40,706 nucleotides of DNA, taken from the NCBI GenBank assembly GCA_039180865.1, contig JBCDCZ010000008.1, forward strand, positions 1-40,706. The letters run 5' to 3'. The notes under the pieces were generated by a model. The model was not told the DNA's origin and searched no databases. It saw only the letters and a program-made list of their open reading frames with translations. Positions 17,812-26,664 of this stretch are shown piece by piece. Positions within the stretch are counted from its first letter, which is position 1, and every line of letters starts with the position of its first letter. Source of the DNA: JBCDCU01 sp039180865 (lineage in GTDB: Bacteria; Pseudomonadota; Alphaproteobacteria; Rhizobiales; JACESI01). A program made the translations under genes and the position numbers.

Positions 17812-17837
17812 CACCGGCCTTTCCCAGAAAGCCGGTG
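17812..17837 (-). terminator. Hairpin between serA and rpoH
   Basis: CACCGGC (17812-17818) pairs with GCCGGTG (17831-17837). An inner TTTC/GAAA extension gives eleven base pairs around a one-base bulge. On the minus strand it is followed by TTTCGTTATT. It lies about 80 bases past serA and 15 bases before the rpoH ribosome-binding site. It could end serA transcription or be a structure in the rpoH leader. Confidence 0.5.
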
Positions 17838-17915
17838 CTTCTCTACGATTAAATATAGGAGTTGTGACGATATTTTGAAGAGGATCCTAAGGAAAGCCCT
17901 TGCTTACGCATTTCT

Positions 17916-19508
17916 TCAGATATCAAAATCAAGACGCTTCGCCTGGACGACCCCTTCCAGACCGGAAACCTGAGCGAGAAGGGCATCATCCACAAGACCG
18001 TCAACGGATAGAAGAGCGATTGCATCCTCGCCCTGGTCCTTCCGGCCGAGGGAAAAGGTCGCGATGTTGACGTCCTTCTCACCGAGCAGGGTCCCGAGAC
18101 GGCCGATGAAGCCGGGCCGGTCCTGGTTCGTCACATAAATCATATGCGGCCCGAACCCGGCTTCCATATTGATGCCCTTGATCTGAATGATCCTTGGTTT
18201 TCCATCGGAGAACACGGTTCCCGCAACCGAGCGGGTTTGTTTCTCGGTCATGATGGTGAGCCTGATGTAGTTTTCATAGGCCCCCTGTTGATCGCGCCTC
18301 ACCTCTTCAATCTTGATCCCCCGTTCACGGGCAAGGACCGGCGCTGAGACCATATTGACGGTCTGGAGAAGCGGCTGCATCAGACCGGCGAGCGCTGCCG
18401 CCGTCATTGCCTTCACATTCATTTCTGAAACTTCGCCCTCATACTCAATCCGGACGGCCTTGATCCCGGTCTCGGTCAACTGGCCCGCAAAGGAGCCGAG
18501 TTTTTCCGCAAGCTTCACGAAGGGCGTAAGGCGTGGTGCTTCTTCTGCCGTGATCGACGGCATGTTGAGCGCGTTCGAGACCGCACCCTTCATCAGGTAA
18601 TCAGCCATCTGTTCGGCGACCTGAAGGGCGACGTTCTCTTGAGCTTCGGACGTCGATGCGCCGAGATGCGGTGTGCAGACAACATTGTCGAGACCGAACA
18701 GAACGTTCTCCGTGGCGGGCTCCGTCTCGAAAACGTCGATCGCAGCGCCTGCAACCTTGCCGGATTTGAGCGCCTCCGCGAGATCGTCTTCGACAATCAG
18801 ACCGCCACGGGCGCAATTGATGATCCGAACACCGTCTTTCATCTTGGAAATCGCCTCGGCATCGATAATTCCGCGTGTCTTATCGGTGAGCGGCGTATGA
18901 AGCGTGATGAAATCGGCGCGTGCGAAGAGCTCGTCAAGCTCAACCTTTTCGATGCCAAGATCGAGCGCCCGCTCAGGCGACAGGAACGGATCGAAGGCAA
19001 CGACCTTCATCCTGAGCCCAATTGCGCGTTCGGCGACAATCGATCCGATGTTCCCGGCCCCGATGATCCCGAGTGTTTTGGACGTCAGTTCCACGCCCAT
19101 GAACCGGGATTTCTCCCATTTACCGTCCTGGGTCGAGACGTCGGCGGCGGGAAGTTGCCGGGCGACCGCGAACATCATCGCGATCGCATGTTCTGCCGTT
19201 GTGATCGAATTGCCGAAGGGCGTGTTCATCACGATGATCCCTTTGGCCGACGCCTTTTGAATATCGATATTATCGACACCGATTCCGGCCCGTCCGATCA
19301 CCTTAAGATTGTCCGCTGCGGCGATAATCTTTTCAGTCACTTTCGTCGCTGAGCGGATGGCTAGACCGTCATAGTCGCCGATCACGGAGAGGAGTTTTTC
19401 CTTGTCCTTGCCAAGATCGGGCTGGAAATCCACATCGAGACCGCGATCCTTGAAAATCGCGACGGCGGTCGGTGACAGTTTGTCTGAAATAAGCACGCGG
19501 GGCGCCAT
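17916..19508 (-). CDS. serA: D-3-phosphoglycerate dehydrogenase SerA
   Basis: Oxidises 3-phosphoglycerate to 3-phosphohydroxypyruvate with NAD, the first step of serine synthesis. The 530-residue protein is the long type: a split substrate domain, the NAD-binding Rossmann domain with GIIGAGNIGSIVAER, and the active-site segments RAGIGVDNID, NCARGGLIVEDDLAEAL and the His of CTPHLGASTSEAQENVA. An intervening ASB-type domain (about 320-440) and a C-terminal ACT domain (about 455-530, beginning IYVTNQDRPGFIGRLG) follow and may bind serine for feedback control. serC lies 94 bases upstream in the same direction, so the two form a serine-synthesis operon. Confidence 0.97.
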   Translation of the reverse strand: MAPRVLISDKLSPTAVAIFKDRGLDVDFQPDLGKDKEKLLSVIGDYDGLAIRSATKVTEKIIAAADNLKVIGRAGIGVDNIDIQKASAKGIIVMNTPFGNSITTAEHAIAMMFAVARQLPAADVSTQDGKWEKSRFMGVELTSKTLGIIGAGNIGSIVAERAIGLRMKVVAFDPFLSPERALDLGIEKVELDELFARADFITLHTPLTDKTRGIIDAEAISKMKDGVRIINCARGGLIVEDDLAEALKSGKVAGAAIDVFETEPATENVLFGLDNVVCTPHLGASTSEAQENVALQVAEQMADYLMKGAVSNALNMPSITAEEAPRLTPFVKLAEKLGSFAGQLTETGIKAVRIEYEGEVSEMNVKAMTAAALAGLMQPLLQTVNMVSAPVLARERGIKIEEVRRDQQGAYENYIRLTIMTEKQTRSVAGTVFSDGKPRIIQIKGINMEAGFGPHMIYVTNQDRPGFIGRLGTLLGEKDVNIATFSLGRKDQGEDAIALLSVDGLVDDALLAQVSGLEGVVQAKRLDFDI

Positions 19509-19602
19509 GGCTTTGATCCTTTGGTTTGCGGGCAGCGCCTCTTAGACGGCGCGCCCTCAATTCTTGGAATGATTGAAATTTGAAGAAGGCAGGAGCCCGG
19601 CC

Positions 19603-20781
19603 TTAGGCCGCGCTCTGCAGGGATGACGTCGCCTCAGCGAAGGCCCAATCGAGCCAGGGCATCAGGGCTTCAAGATCGCTCGCTTCAACGGTCGCACCGG
19701 CCCAGATCCTGAGCCCCGGCGGTGCATCGCGGTAATGCCCGATATCGAAGGCAGCCCCTTCTGCTTCAAGAAGCGCGGTCATCTTCTTGGCAAACGCCGC
19801 CTGCTCGCTTGCTTCCAGCGCCGCAATAGTGGGATCGGTGATCACAAGACAGACCGATGTGTTAGAGCGGGTTGCGGGATCTTTCGCGAGAAAGTCGACC
19901 CACGGCGTGCGCGCGACCCATTTCGCAATGACGTCAAAGTTCGCATCGGCCCGCGCGATCAATTGATCGAGCCCGCCAATTCCCTCCGCCCATGTGAGCG
20001 CATCGAGATAATCTTCAACACACAGCATGGAGGGCGTGTTGATCGTGGCGCCTTCGAAAATGCCGTCGATCAGCTTGCCGCCTTTGGTGAGGCGGAAGAT
20101 TTTCGGAAGCGGCCAGGGCGGCGTATAGGTTTCGAGCCGCTCTACGGCGCGCGGCGACAGGATGAGGATCCCATGGGCCGCCTCCCCGCCGAGCACTTTC
20201 TGCCAGGAGAAGGTCGTCACATCGAGTTTGTCGAAGGAAAGCGGCTGTGCGAAGGCAGCAGACGTTGCATCGCAAAGTGTGAGACCTGTGCGGTCTTCGG
20301 CAATCCAGTCGCCATCGGGAACGCGCACGCCAGAGGTGGTGCCGTTCCAGGTGAAACAGACATCGCTTGAAAAATCGACGGCGGAAAGGTCGGGAAGCAC
20401 TCCGTAATCGGCTTTGAGAAGCGTCACGTTCTCAAGCTTCAGTTGCTTGACCGCGTCGCTCACCCAGCCTTCACCAAAACTCTCCCATGAAAGCATTGTC
20501 ACGGGGCGCGCGCCGAGGAGCGACCACATCGCCATTTCATAGGCGCCGGTGTCGGAGGCAGGCACGATACCGATCTTGTAATCCGCAGGCACTTTCAAAA
20601 GCGCGCGGGTGCGTTCGATCGCGTCTTTGAGTTTTTGTTTGCCGATTTTCGCTCTGTGGGAACGTCCGAGTGCTGCATCTTTAAGCGCATCCAGACTATA
20701 GCCTGGTCGCTTGGCGCACGGTCCTGAAGAAAAACGGGGATTTGCCGGCAGGTTTGCCGGTCTTGCAGTGTCGCTCATCAT
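19603..20781 (-). CDS. serC: Phosphoserine aminotransferase SerC
   Basis: Transfers an amino group from glutamate to 3-phosphohydroxypyruvate using pyridoxal phosphate, the second step of serine synthesis. The 392 residues match the alphaproteobacterial/archaeal-type SerC. Visible are the N-terminal NPRFSSGPCAKRPGY, the phosphate-binding region GIVPASDTGAYEMAMWSLLG, CDATSAAFAQPL, and the PLP lysine in FSWQKVLGGEAAHG. Two ATG codons are adjacent (20781 and 20778). AGAGGG lies four or seven bases upstream, so the second may be used. It is followed by serA. Confidence 0.95.
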   Translation of the reverse strand: MMSDTARPANLPANPRFSSGPCAKRPGYSLDALKDAALGRSHRAKIGKQKLKDAIERTRALLKVPADYKIGIVPASDTGAYEMAMWSLLGARPVTMLSWESFGEGWVSDAVKQLKLENVTLLKADYGVLPDLSAVDFSSDVCFTWNGTTSGVRVPDGDWIAEDRTGLTLCDATSAAFAQPLSFDKLDVTTFSWQKVLGGEAAHGILILSPRAVERLETYTPPWPLPKIFRLTKGGKLIDGIFEGATINTPSMLCVEDYLDALTWAEGIGGLDQLIARADANFDVIAKWVARTPWVDFLAKDPATRSNTSVCLVITDPTIAALEASEQAAFAKKMTALLEAEGAAFDIGHYRDAPPGLRIWAGATVEASDLEALMPWLDWAFAEATSSLQSAA

Positions 20782-20860
20782 TCTACCCTCTCAGATAGCT
20801 GCCCTTCGGTGGGGAAGGGTGGCCCACTGATGCGCTTACAGGAAAGCGCGGGCGTCCTCA
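20782..20860 (-). ncRNA. serC leader with two perfect hairpins (candidate serC-motif RNA)
   Basis: Two perfect 6-base-pair hairpins lie in the serC leader: GCGCTT/AAGCGC (20832-20849, 6-base loop) and CCCTTC/GAAGGG (20802-20819, 6-base loop). They are 12 bases apart and end ten bases before the ribosome-binding site. A competing GTGGG/CCCAC pairing in the same stretch would exclude the second hairpin. A conserved serC leader motif of unknown ligand has been described in alphaproteobacteria. The layout fits, but I did not confirm a match. Confidence 0.45.
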
Positions 20861-20989
20861 AGTCCTTCAACAGTCGAACGTGTTATTACGGGGTTTTGAT
20901 GTCGACGGCTCCGGGACCATGCCGCGAGACGCCGGTGAAAACGCACTGTCATCTATGAGAGGACCGGGTTCGAAAACTGAATGCCCATA

Positions 20990-21026
20990 GAAAAGGCCCG
21001 CGCGGCAATCCAACGCCGTGCGGGCC
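20990..21026 (-). terminator. Rho-independent terminator at the end of the secretion/Hint operon
   Basis: A 12-base stem (20995-21006 with 21015-21026, one G-U pair) with an 8-base loop is followed on the minus strand by TTTTC. It lies 20 bases past the stop of the 600-residue Hint gene. It is the strongest terminator in the window and marks the 3' end of the accessory operon. Confidence 0.9.
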
Positions 21027-21046
21027 TGTCGTATGTTTAAGCCAAT

Positions 21047-22849
21047 CTATTGCAGGTTTGTGCTGTGCGCTTTTTGGGTGTGTTTTTCTTCAAACGCGCG
21101 GCGCTCGACTGTGGTCATGGCCGGTTGGTCGTCCGCACCCACCATGGAGAGCGGGATGTTCGGCGCGATCACGGTTGGGCGTGATGGTGAGGCGGGCCGT
21201 GGCATTTGCGGGGGGACAGCTTCCCATTCATCCGCACCGTAGATTTCGGCAAGCGAGATCTGCGAACGCTGGAGGACGTAATCCTCCGGCTTCGGCAGGC
21301 TTTCCGTAAAGCGCCAGTGGAAAGGCATTTTTTCACCCTCTTCGGACGTCTGGATGAAGCCGTCTTCGGTGATCATGCCGCCCGCTGCTTCAATCAGCTC
21401 GAGGACGGAGAAGTCCTTGCCGTTTTCCAGAATAAAACGGGTGCCTGCCCTGATCAGCCCGCGCTCCTTCGCGTTGGCTGTTCCGTCAGTATTCTTGTCT
21501 CCGGCAATCGCCCAGATGAGATCGTCTCCGTCAGTGCCGAGTTCACAGCCGGTCGCAGCGCGGACTTTCGTTCCGTCTTCGCGCATCAAGGCGCCGTCTG
21601 AACGCAGGATATCGATCACCGGCACATGCCGCCCGGCGAACTTCCCGTCCGCGCAATAGGTCACGTGGCCCGGCGTCGTCATCAGGCCGAAAAGATCGAG
21701 AATGTGTTTCGAGCGATTCTGGAACGTGCGCGTCACGCGGCCCGGTACGAGTTCCCCGTCTTTGTCGTAAGAAAGGACAAGATCGCCCGAGACGATCTCC
21801 TCAATTGGCTTTACCGATCCGTCGAACATAGAGACCGGAGTACCTGCCAGGAAGCACTTGGGATCTAACTCATTGAGTTCATCGAGTTGTTCCGATAACA
21901 ACTCACCCCTCTTCTGATCATCGCTTGGTAAAATGATAGTTTCGCCATCTCTTGAAAGCGAGGTTAACCTGAAGTTGCCACTGCTATCTGGCCCGTACGT
22001 ATAAATAACCCAGCCAAGCAAGCCGCCATTCTCATCAACTCTGAGTACTTCAGTTCTGCTTGAAGTAGGATTCGTTGTATTAGATGTAACAGTATAACCT
22101 CCCCCATCTAATTCAGTCACCGTCCGAGCGTACCCTTTCGAAGTAATCGCAGGCGTCTCAGCATTCTCACCTCCGCTCAAAACATAGTTTCGAACCGCAA
22201 CAAAAGCTTCAAGTTGAAACTTCCTATTAAATTCAGATGTTGTAAGAAATGCCTCACTTGCTATACTGTGCTCTTTTTCAAAATCCGCAGAAGTAAGATC
22301 AATTCCAAGAAATTCATACGCATCTTTGAGATCATTATAAAGCGTACCTTTAACAAATTCCTCAACTCGTATAAATTGATAGGTTACTCCGCCGGTAAAT
22401 TCACTTCCTACTGGAATTTCAAAACCATCTTTTACTCTAATTTTTGTTCCAATACCAACTTGGAAACTTACTTCAAAATTATCAGTGGTTACGGACTCTC
22501 TGATGGTAATGGAACCGCTAACAGGGCCAGCACCTGCCTCCACCACATCAGTTTCCTCTGCCACCGAAAAACCGTCATCACTGTTGTAGATGAAAGCAAC
22601 TTCGCTTGGAGAGTCAGGCCTCTGGAAGCTAAATGCAAAATCCGGCTCAAAGTCACTATTTAGGCTAAACGAGCCCTTAAAATACTCTAGATCCAATTCA
22701 TAACCAACATTGCCCGCGCCTACAGCAACAAATCCAGCTGAGCGTGCTTCTGAGCGGATAAATGCATCAAATGCTTCTATCGAACCCACTAGCTGCGGAG
22801 TCGTAGTTATACCTCTCTGTATTTGATTCTGAAGCTCTTCTTTGTCCAT
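21047..22849 (-). CDS. Hint-domain protein with A+T-rich variable N-terminal module
   Basis: 600 residues. The C-terminal half has a Hint (hedgehog/intein) domain starting at C332 in KCFLAGTPVSM, with block B as TTPGHVTYC (H395) and the family segment FAGRHVPVIDILRSDGALMRE. No C-terminal His-Asn pair is visible, so cleavage rather than splicing is expected. The N-terminal 330 residues match no family I know; they look beta-rich (YELDLEYFKGSFSLNSDF, ITIRESVTTDNFEVSFQVG). Composition breaks at the Hint boundary: 21 G+C of 60 at 22261-22320 against 36 of 60 at 21361-21420. There is no signal peptide and no RTX repeat. The gene starts seven bases after the A+T-rich upstream gene and ends at a strong terminator. 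Confidence 0.75.
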   Translation of the reverse strand: MDKEELQNQIQRGITTTPQLVGSIEAFDAFIRSEARSAGFVAVGAGNVGYELDLEYFKGSFSLNSDFEPDFAFSFQRPDSPSEVAFIYNSDDGFSVAEETDVVEAGAGPVSGSITIRESVTTDNFEVSFQVGIGTKIRVKDGFEIPVGSEFTGGVTYQFIRVEEFVKGTLYNDLKDAYEFLGIDLTSADFEKEHSIASEAFLTTSEFNRKFQLEAFVAVRNYVLSGGENAETPAITSKGYARTVTELDGGGYTVTSNTTNPTSSRTEVLRVDENGGLLGWVIYTYGPDSSGNFRLTSLSRDGETIILPSDDQKRGELLSEQLDELNELDPKCFLAGTPVSMFDGSVKPIEEIVSGDLVLSYDKDGELVPGRVTRTFQNRSKHILDLFGLMTTPGHVTYCADGKFAGRHVPVIDILRSDGALMREDGTKVRAATGCELGTDGDDLIWAIAGDKNTDGTANAKERGLIRAGTRFILENGKDFSVLELIEAAGGMITEDGFIQTSEEGEKMPFHWRFTESLPKPEDYVLQRSQISLAEIYGADEWEAVPPQMPRPASPSRPTVIAPNIPLSMVGADDQPAMTTVERRAFEEKHTQKAHSTNLQ

Positions 22850-22856
22850 CCTACTT

Positions 22857-23573
22857 CTATTTCGTTTTTACAACTTCCCACACTTGTCTAAATTCTCGCT
22901 TCGTCATTCCGGGCTCAATGAAATTGTAAAGCTCAGATTTATAGATTATTTGATACAAAAATACGGGAGATATAAGATTATTTTTCAAAAACTCAAAATT
23001 GTATTCATAGTTCAGAAAGCCATAAAAAGAAAAAATTGACAATCCAAAACATATATACTTTTCTTTTCTATTAGAACTGTTTAATTCTACGTATACTGAT
23101 TCAACACGAAATCCATCCACATCAATATATATTTTGCAATAAATATTACTATAGTATAATTTTCCCTTATTTTCCAAATTATTCGTTTTCAAAATTATTA
23201 TTGAATTACTAGAATTTTTATTCTCTTCATTTTCGATGAATTCTTTTCTGATTTTTTTATATTTCAATCCAGGAGTATCGCCTCCTGGCGGGAGAGTGAA
23301 ATGATTTCCGAATAATAGTGTAAGAGTATCTCTAATTTCAAGATCTTCTGAATAATAAAGATAAAATCTCATATCATCTGTATTTGATTTTAGATGTAAT
23401 CTATCATATTTCTCAGAAAAAATTGGGTTTGATAAACCTTCAAAACTGTACAAATCGATCAATCTATTTTTATTAATTTCAGAAAACGTAGGATATGCTG
23501 TCAAAATAATAAAAAAAATTGACATTAAGGCGTAAATGAATGGTGCCAATACCACTTTGCAATATTTAGCCAT
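22857..23573 (-). CDS. A+T-rich orphan membrane-anchored protein, candidate partner of the Hint protein
   Basis: 238 residues of no family I recognise. An N-terminal hydrophobic segment (about residues 6-26, VVLAPFIYALMSIFFIILTA) acts as a signal or anchor. The rest is Lys/Asn/Ile/Phe/Tyr-rich, with a possible second membrane segment near FGLSIFSFYGF. The tail IEPGMTKREFRQVWEV loosely recalls short lipoprotein motifs, but I would not lean on it. Composition is extreme for this genome (14 G+C of 60 at 23101-23160). The start at 23573 follows GGAGGA by eight bases, inside the end of the hlyD-type gene; longer in-frame versions only read through that gene. Its place directly 5' of the Hint gene suggests an immunity or chaperone role (inferred). 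Confidence 0.7.
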   Translation of the reverse strand: MAKYCKVVLAPFIYALMSIFFIILTAYPTFSEINKNRLIDLYSFEGLSNPIFSEKYDRLHLKSNTDDMRFYLYYSEDLEIRDTLTLLFGNHFTLPPGGDTPGLKYKKIRKEFIENEENKNSSNSIIILKTNNLENKGKLYYSNIYCKIYIDVDGFRVESVYVELNSSNRKEKYICFGLSIFSFYGFLNYEYNFEFLKNNLISPVFLYQIIYKSELYNFIEPGMTKREFRQVWEVVKTK

Positions 23574-23577
23574 CCCC

Positions 23578-24927
23578 TCACTCCTCCCTAAAAGCTCTGT
23601 ATGTCGCATCGACGACAGGTGAGAGGAGATAATCGGCGACGGTGCGCCCGCCTGCAATGAAGAACACCTGAACCGGCATGCCGGGTGAGAGCGAGACGTC
23701 GGCCTTGAGATCGTCGAGCACGCTGTCGTCGACCAGAACCCGCGCCAGGAAGTAGCGCTCGCCGGTGGTCTCATCGGTGAGGATGTCTCCGGTGACGTTG
23801 ATCACTTCGCCGTCAAGCTTCGGGACCTTTTTCGCCTTATAGGCCGTCAGGATGAGCTTCGCTTCCGTGCCCTCGGTCACAAGATCGATGTCATTCGGAT
23901 TCAGCCGGGCTTCGACAATGAGCCGGTCGTCTTCCGGGACGATATCAAGAAGCCGTTCGCCGGGCTGGACGACCGCGCCTTCCGTGTGGACCTGAAGATC
24001 GAGAACCCGGCCGCTGGAGGGCGCCCGGACCAGGGTGCGCGCCACTTCGTCCAAGGTTTCGCGGAGCTGATGGGTGAGTTCCTGAAGCCGCAGTTCCGTC
24101 TCTTCAAGTTCGTCCAGAACCACATTGCGGATTTCAGTCTTCAGATCGATCACCTCAATGTCGGCGGCAACGATGCTCTGTTTGAGCCTTGCGATGTTTG
24201 CTTCAATCCCGCCCGCTTCGCCTTCAAGTTCGGCAATGCGGCGCTCCATCTCCATCATCCGGCCCATGGTCGCAAGCTGGCGCTGATAAAGATCGCGCAG
24301 CGTCGTCACTTCCTCGCGGCCAAGGCGGGTCTGTTCGTTGACCCCTTTCAACTGATGGGTAAAGCCGCGGATTTCTTCTTCGGCTGCAAGCTTGCGCTGG
24401 TCGATGAGATCGATCTTGGTCAGAAGCGATGTGCGGCGGGTCTCAAAGAGGTGCTCCTGAACCGCCTGGTAGTTCCGAAGCTTGTCGGCCGGAAGCTCGA
24501 TCCCGTCGCCAAGCCCAGCAAAGTCGATTGCCTCCCGCCCGTCGCGCTCGGCCACAAGGCGCATATGAAGGGCGCGGGCAGCGGCCAGCTGATCGGAGAG
24601 CGTATCAAGCCTTGCCCGCTGGCCGACATCGCGGATTGCGAGGATGGCAGCGCCCTTTTCAATTCGCGCGCCCTCACTCACCATGATCTCTTCGACAATG
24701 CCGCCTTCAAGATGCTGCACCACTTTGCGCTCATGGGTGAGCACCACTTCGCCATTGGCAATTGCTGCGGCATTCAATGGCGCCACGAAGGACCAGACGG
24801 CAAGGCCGATCACCATCGGAAGAAGCACGAAGAAGCCCGCCTTCATCGGCCCGCGCGCCGGCTTGTCATAGCGATAGGTGAAGACGCCTGCTTTGGGTTC
24901 TTTGGGCTTGTCGTTTGCCTTGCTCAC
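23578..24927 (-). CDS. HlyD-family type I secretion periplasmic adaptor
   Basis: The membrane-fusion subunit that links the inner-membrane ABC transporter to an outer-membrane channel. The 449-residue protein has a short cytoplasmic N-terminus, one transmembrane helix (about 30-52), and a split lipoyl domain (NGEVVLTHERKVVQHLEGGI and, later, VRAPSSGRVLDLQVHTEGAV). A long coiled-coil hairpin spans about 115-275, and the C-terminal beta domain contains SLSPGMPVQVFFIAGGRTVADYLLSP, typical of PrtE/HlyD adaptors. The GTG start overlaps the transporter stop by four bases (GTGA). It serves secretion of the RTX giant encoded directly upstream. No TolC-type partner gene is in the window. Confidence 0.93.
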   Translation of the reverse strand: MSKANDKPKEPKAGVFTYRYDKPARGPMKAGFFVLLPMVIGLAVWSFVAPLNAAAIANGEVVLTHERKVVQHLEGGIVEEIMVSEGARIEKGAAILAIRDVGQRARLDTLSDQLAAARALHMRLVAERDGREAIDFAGLGDGIELPADKLRNYQAVQEHLFETRRTSLLTKIDLIDQRKLAAEEEIRGFTHQLKGVNEQTRLGREEVTTLRDLYQRQLATMGRMMEMERRIAELEGEAGGIEANIARLKQSIVAADIEVIDLKTEIRNVVLDELEETELRLQELTHQLRETLDEVARTLVRAPSSGRVLDLQVHTEGAVVQPGERLLDIVPEDDRLIVEARLNPNDIDLVTEGTEAKLILTAYKAKKVPKLDGEVINVTGDILTDETTGERYFLARVLVDDSVLDDLKADVSLSPGMPVQVFFIAGGRTVADYLLSPVVDATYRAFREE

Positions 24928-26651
24928 AGCTTCGTCTCCCCGGTTTTGCGGATCGGCGCGACATTGCGGGCATTTTCTGCAAGGGTCTGCATGATCTCCT
25001 GCGCGGGCCCGAACATTTTCGCCTCACCGCCCTGGAGCACAAGAAGCTTGTCGACGCTTTGCAGAACCGATGGACGGTGCGCCACCGTCACCGTCGTGAT
25101 CCCGCGCTCTTTGGCCCGGGCAAGCGCCTGAACGAAGGCGATCTCGCCATCCGTATCAAGATTGGAATTGGGTTCATCCATGACGACGAGCTTCGGCTCT
25201 CCGTAAAAGCAGCGCGCTAACGCAATCCGCTGACGCTGACCGGCGGAAAGAAGCGAGCCACCCGGTCCGATCTCGGTATGATAGCCCTGCGGGAAGCCGA
25301 GGATCGCCTCATGGACCATCGCTGTCTGTGCCGCTTTAACGACCGCTTTATCATCCGCCTCCGGATCAAGCCGGGCAATGTTTTCCGCAATCGTTCCATC
25401 GAAGAGTTCAACACTTTGCGGAAGGTATCCGATGGCAGCCCCGCGCTGGTCGGGATCCCATTGCTGAAGCGCTGCCCCGTCAAGGCGAATGGCACCGGTA
25501 CTCGGCTCAAGGACACCGACAAGAAGCCGGGCGAGCGTCGTCTTGCCCGATCCGCTCGGGCCGATAATGCCGAGCGCCTCACCGGGTTCAATCTCGATAT
25601 TGACGCCGCGCAGAAGCCAGCGCTTGCTTACCGGCTCTTCATAGGTTGCCTTAAAGACGGTGAGCGCCCCCTTTGGCTCAGGAAGCTCCATCGTGCGGGG
25701 CGCAAGCGGGGCGGCCTCTTCCATCTCAAGAAGACGGGCGGCGGCACGACGCGCATTGACAAAACCCTGATAGATCCCGACGGCGGCATCAAAGGGCGCA
25801 AGCGCCCGGCCGGTCAGGATCGAGACGGCAATCATCCCACCGGCGGTGAGTTCCGATTGCAGAACGAAGTAAGCGCCAAGAGCTGTTACCAGAACCTGGA
25901 TTGCAAGTCTCAGACTGCGGGTCGACTGGGCAATCACGGTTGAGATATTGGCAACGGTAAAGCCCTTCTCGAGCGAATCCTGATTGAAGGCCCGCCATTT
26001 GCGCGACGCCCGATCCATCAGCCCCATCGACTGGATCACCTCGGCATTGCGCACGAGCTGGTCGAGCGCCTGCATCGCCTTCACCTGATTGTCGTTCGCA
26101 GCCCGTGCTGACCTGGACGGCACGCGCTCGGCGATGATGGCAAGAACCAGGAGAATCAGAGCACCGACCGTCACCGCAGCACCGAGCCAGGGGTGGATGA
26201 AGTAGATCACCGCAAAGAAGATCACCGCCCAGGGCGCATCGAAGAGATTGGCAAGATGCGGTGAGGTCACGAAGCCGCGCACGGTTCCAAGATCGCGCAC
26301 CGGCTGGGTTCCGAGATCGCGCTTATAGACCGATAACTTCACGGTCTTTGTCACAAGATCGCTCGACAAACGATCATCGAGCCACCGCCCGATCTGGCTG
26401 AAGATCAGAGACCGCAGCCCTTGCAGGAGCCCCATAAAGACAATCGCACCCGCAACGACAATCGTCAGCATGATGAGCGTGTCGTAAGACCCCGACGACA
26501 GCACCCGGTCCAACACCTGCAGGGAATAGATCGGCACTGCCACCATCAAGAGCGCGATAAAAAGACCGAAGGCGAACGCCCCCCACAAAAGGGGGCGGCA
26601 CTCTTCGAAGGCTGTGCGCAGCGGAAACTCAACACCGGATTTCGACGCCAT
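24924..26651 (-). CDS. Type I secretion ABC transporter (permease/ATPase, PrtD-like)
   Basis: Recognises a C-terminal secretion signal and drives the unfolded substrate across both membranes using ATP. At 575 residues it is the PrtD/AprD size class, without the C39-like peptidase domain that HlyB-type transporters carry. Six transmembrane helices fill about 1-310 (first helix near LLWGAFAFGLFIALLMVAVP). The nucleotide-binding domain has Walker A GPSGSGKTT, the signature LLSAGQRQRIALAR and Walker B KLVVMDEPNSNLD. The start lies 13 bases after the RTX gene stop, so substrate and transporter are co-transcribed and probably matched. Confidence 0.95.
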   Translation of the reverse strand: MASKSGVEFPLRTAFEECRPLLWGAFAFGLFIALLMVAVPIYSLQVLDRVLSSGSYDTLIMLTIVVAGAIVFMGLLQGLRSLIFSQIGRWLDDRLSSDLVTKTVKLSVYKRDLGTQPVRDLGTVRGFVTSPHLANLFDAPWAVIFFAVIYFIHPWLGAAVTVGALILLVLAIIAERVPSRSARAANDNQVKAMQALDQLVRNAEVIQSMGLMDRASRKWRAFNQDSLEKGFTVANISTVIAQSTRSLRLAIQVLVTALGAYFVLQSELTAGGMIAVSILTGRALAPFDAAVGIYQGFVNARRAAARLLEMEEAAPLAPRTMELPEPKGALTVFKATYEEPVSKRWLLRGVNIEIEPGEALGIIGPSGSGKTTLARLLVGVLEPSTGAIRLDGAALQQWDPDQRGAAIGYLPQSVELFDGTIAENIARLDPEADDKAVVKAAQTAMVHEAILGFPQGYHTEIGPGGSLLSAGQRQRIALARCFYGEPKLVVMDEPNSNLDTDGEIAFVQALARAKERGITTVTVAHRPSVLQSVDKLLVLQGGEAKMFGPAQEIMQTLAENARNVAPIRKTGETKL

Positions 26652-26664
26652 AAGACCTTACTCC

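Noticed and set aside
23574..23774. N-terminal extension of the 238-residue orphan to 305 residues
   Set aside because: The extra residues are an out-of-frame reading of the hlyD-type gene. The ATG at 23573 has a strong ribosome-binding site.
23986..25131. 381-residue plus-strand frame opposite the ABC transporter and adaptor
   Set aside because: Both minus-strand genes have complete, recognisable domains; this is their antisense shadow.
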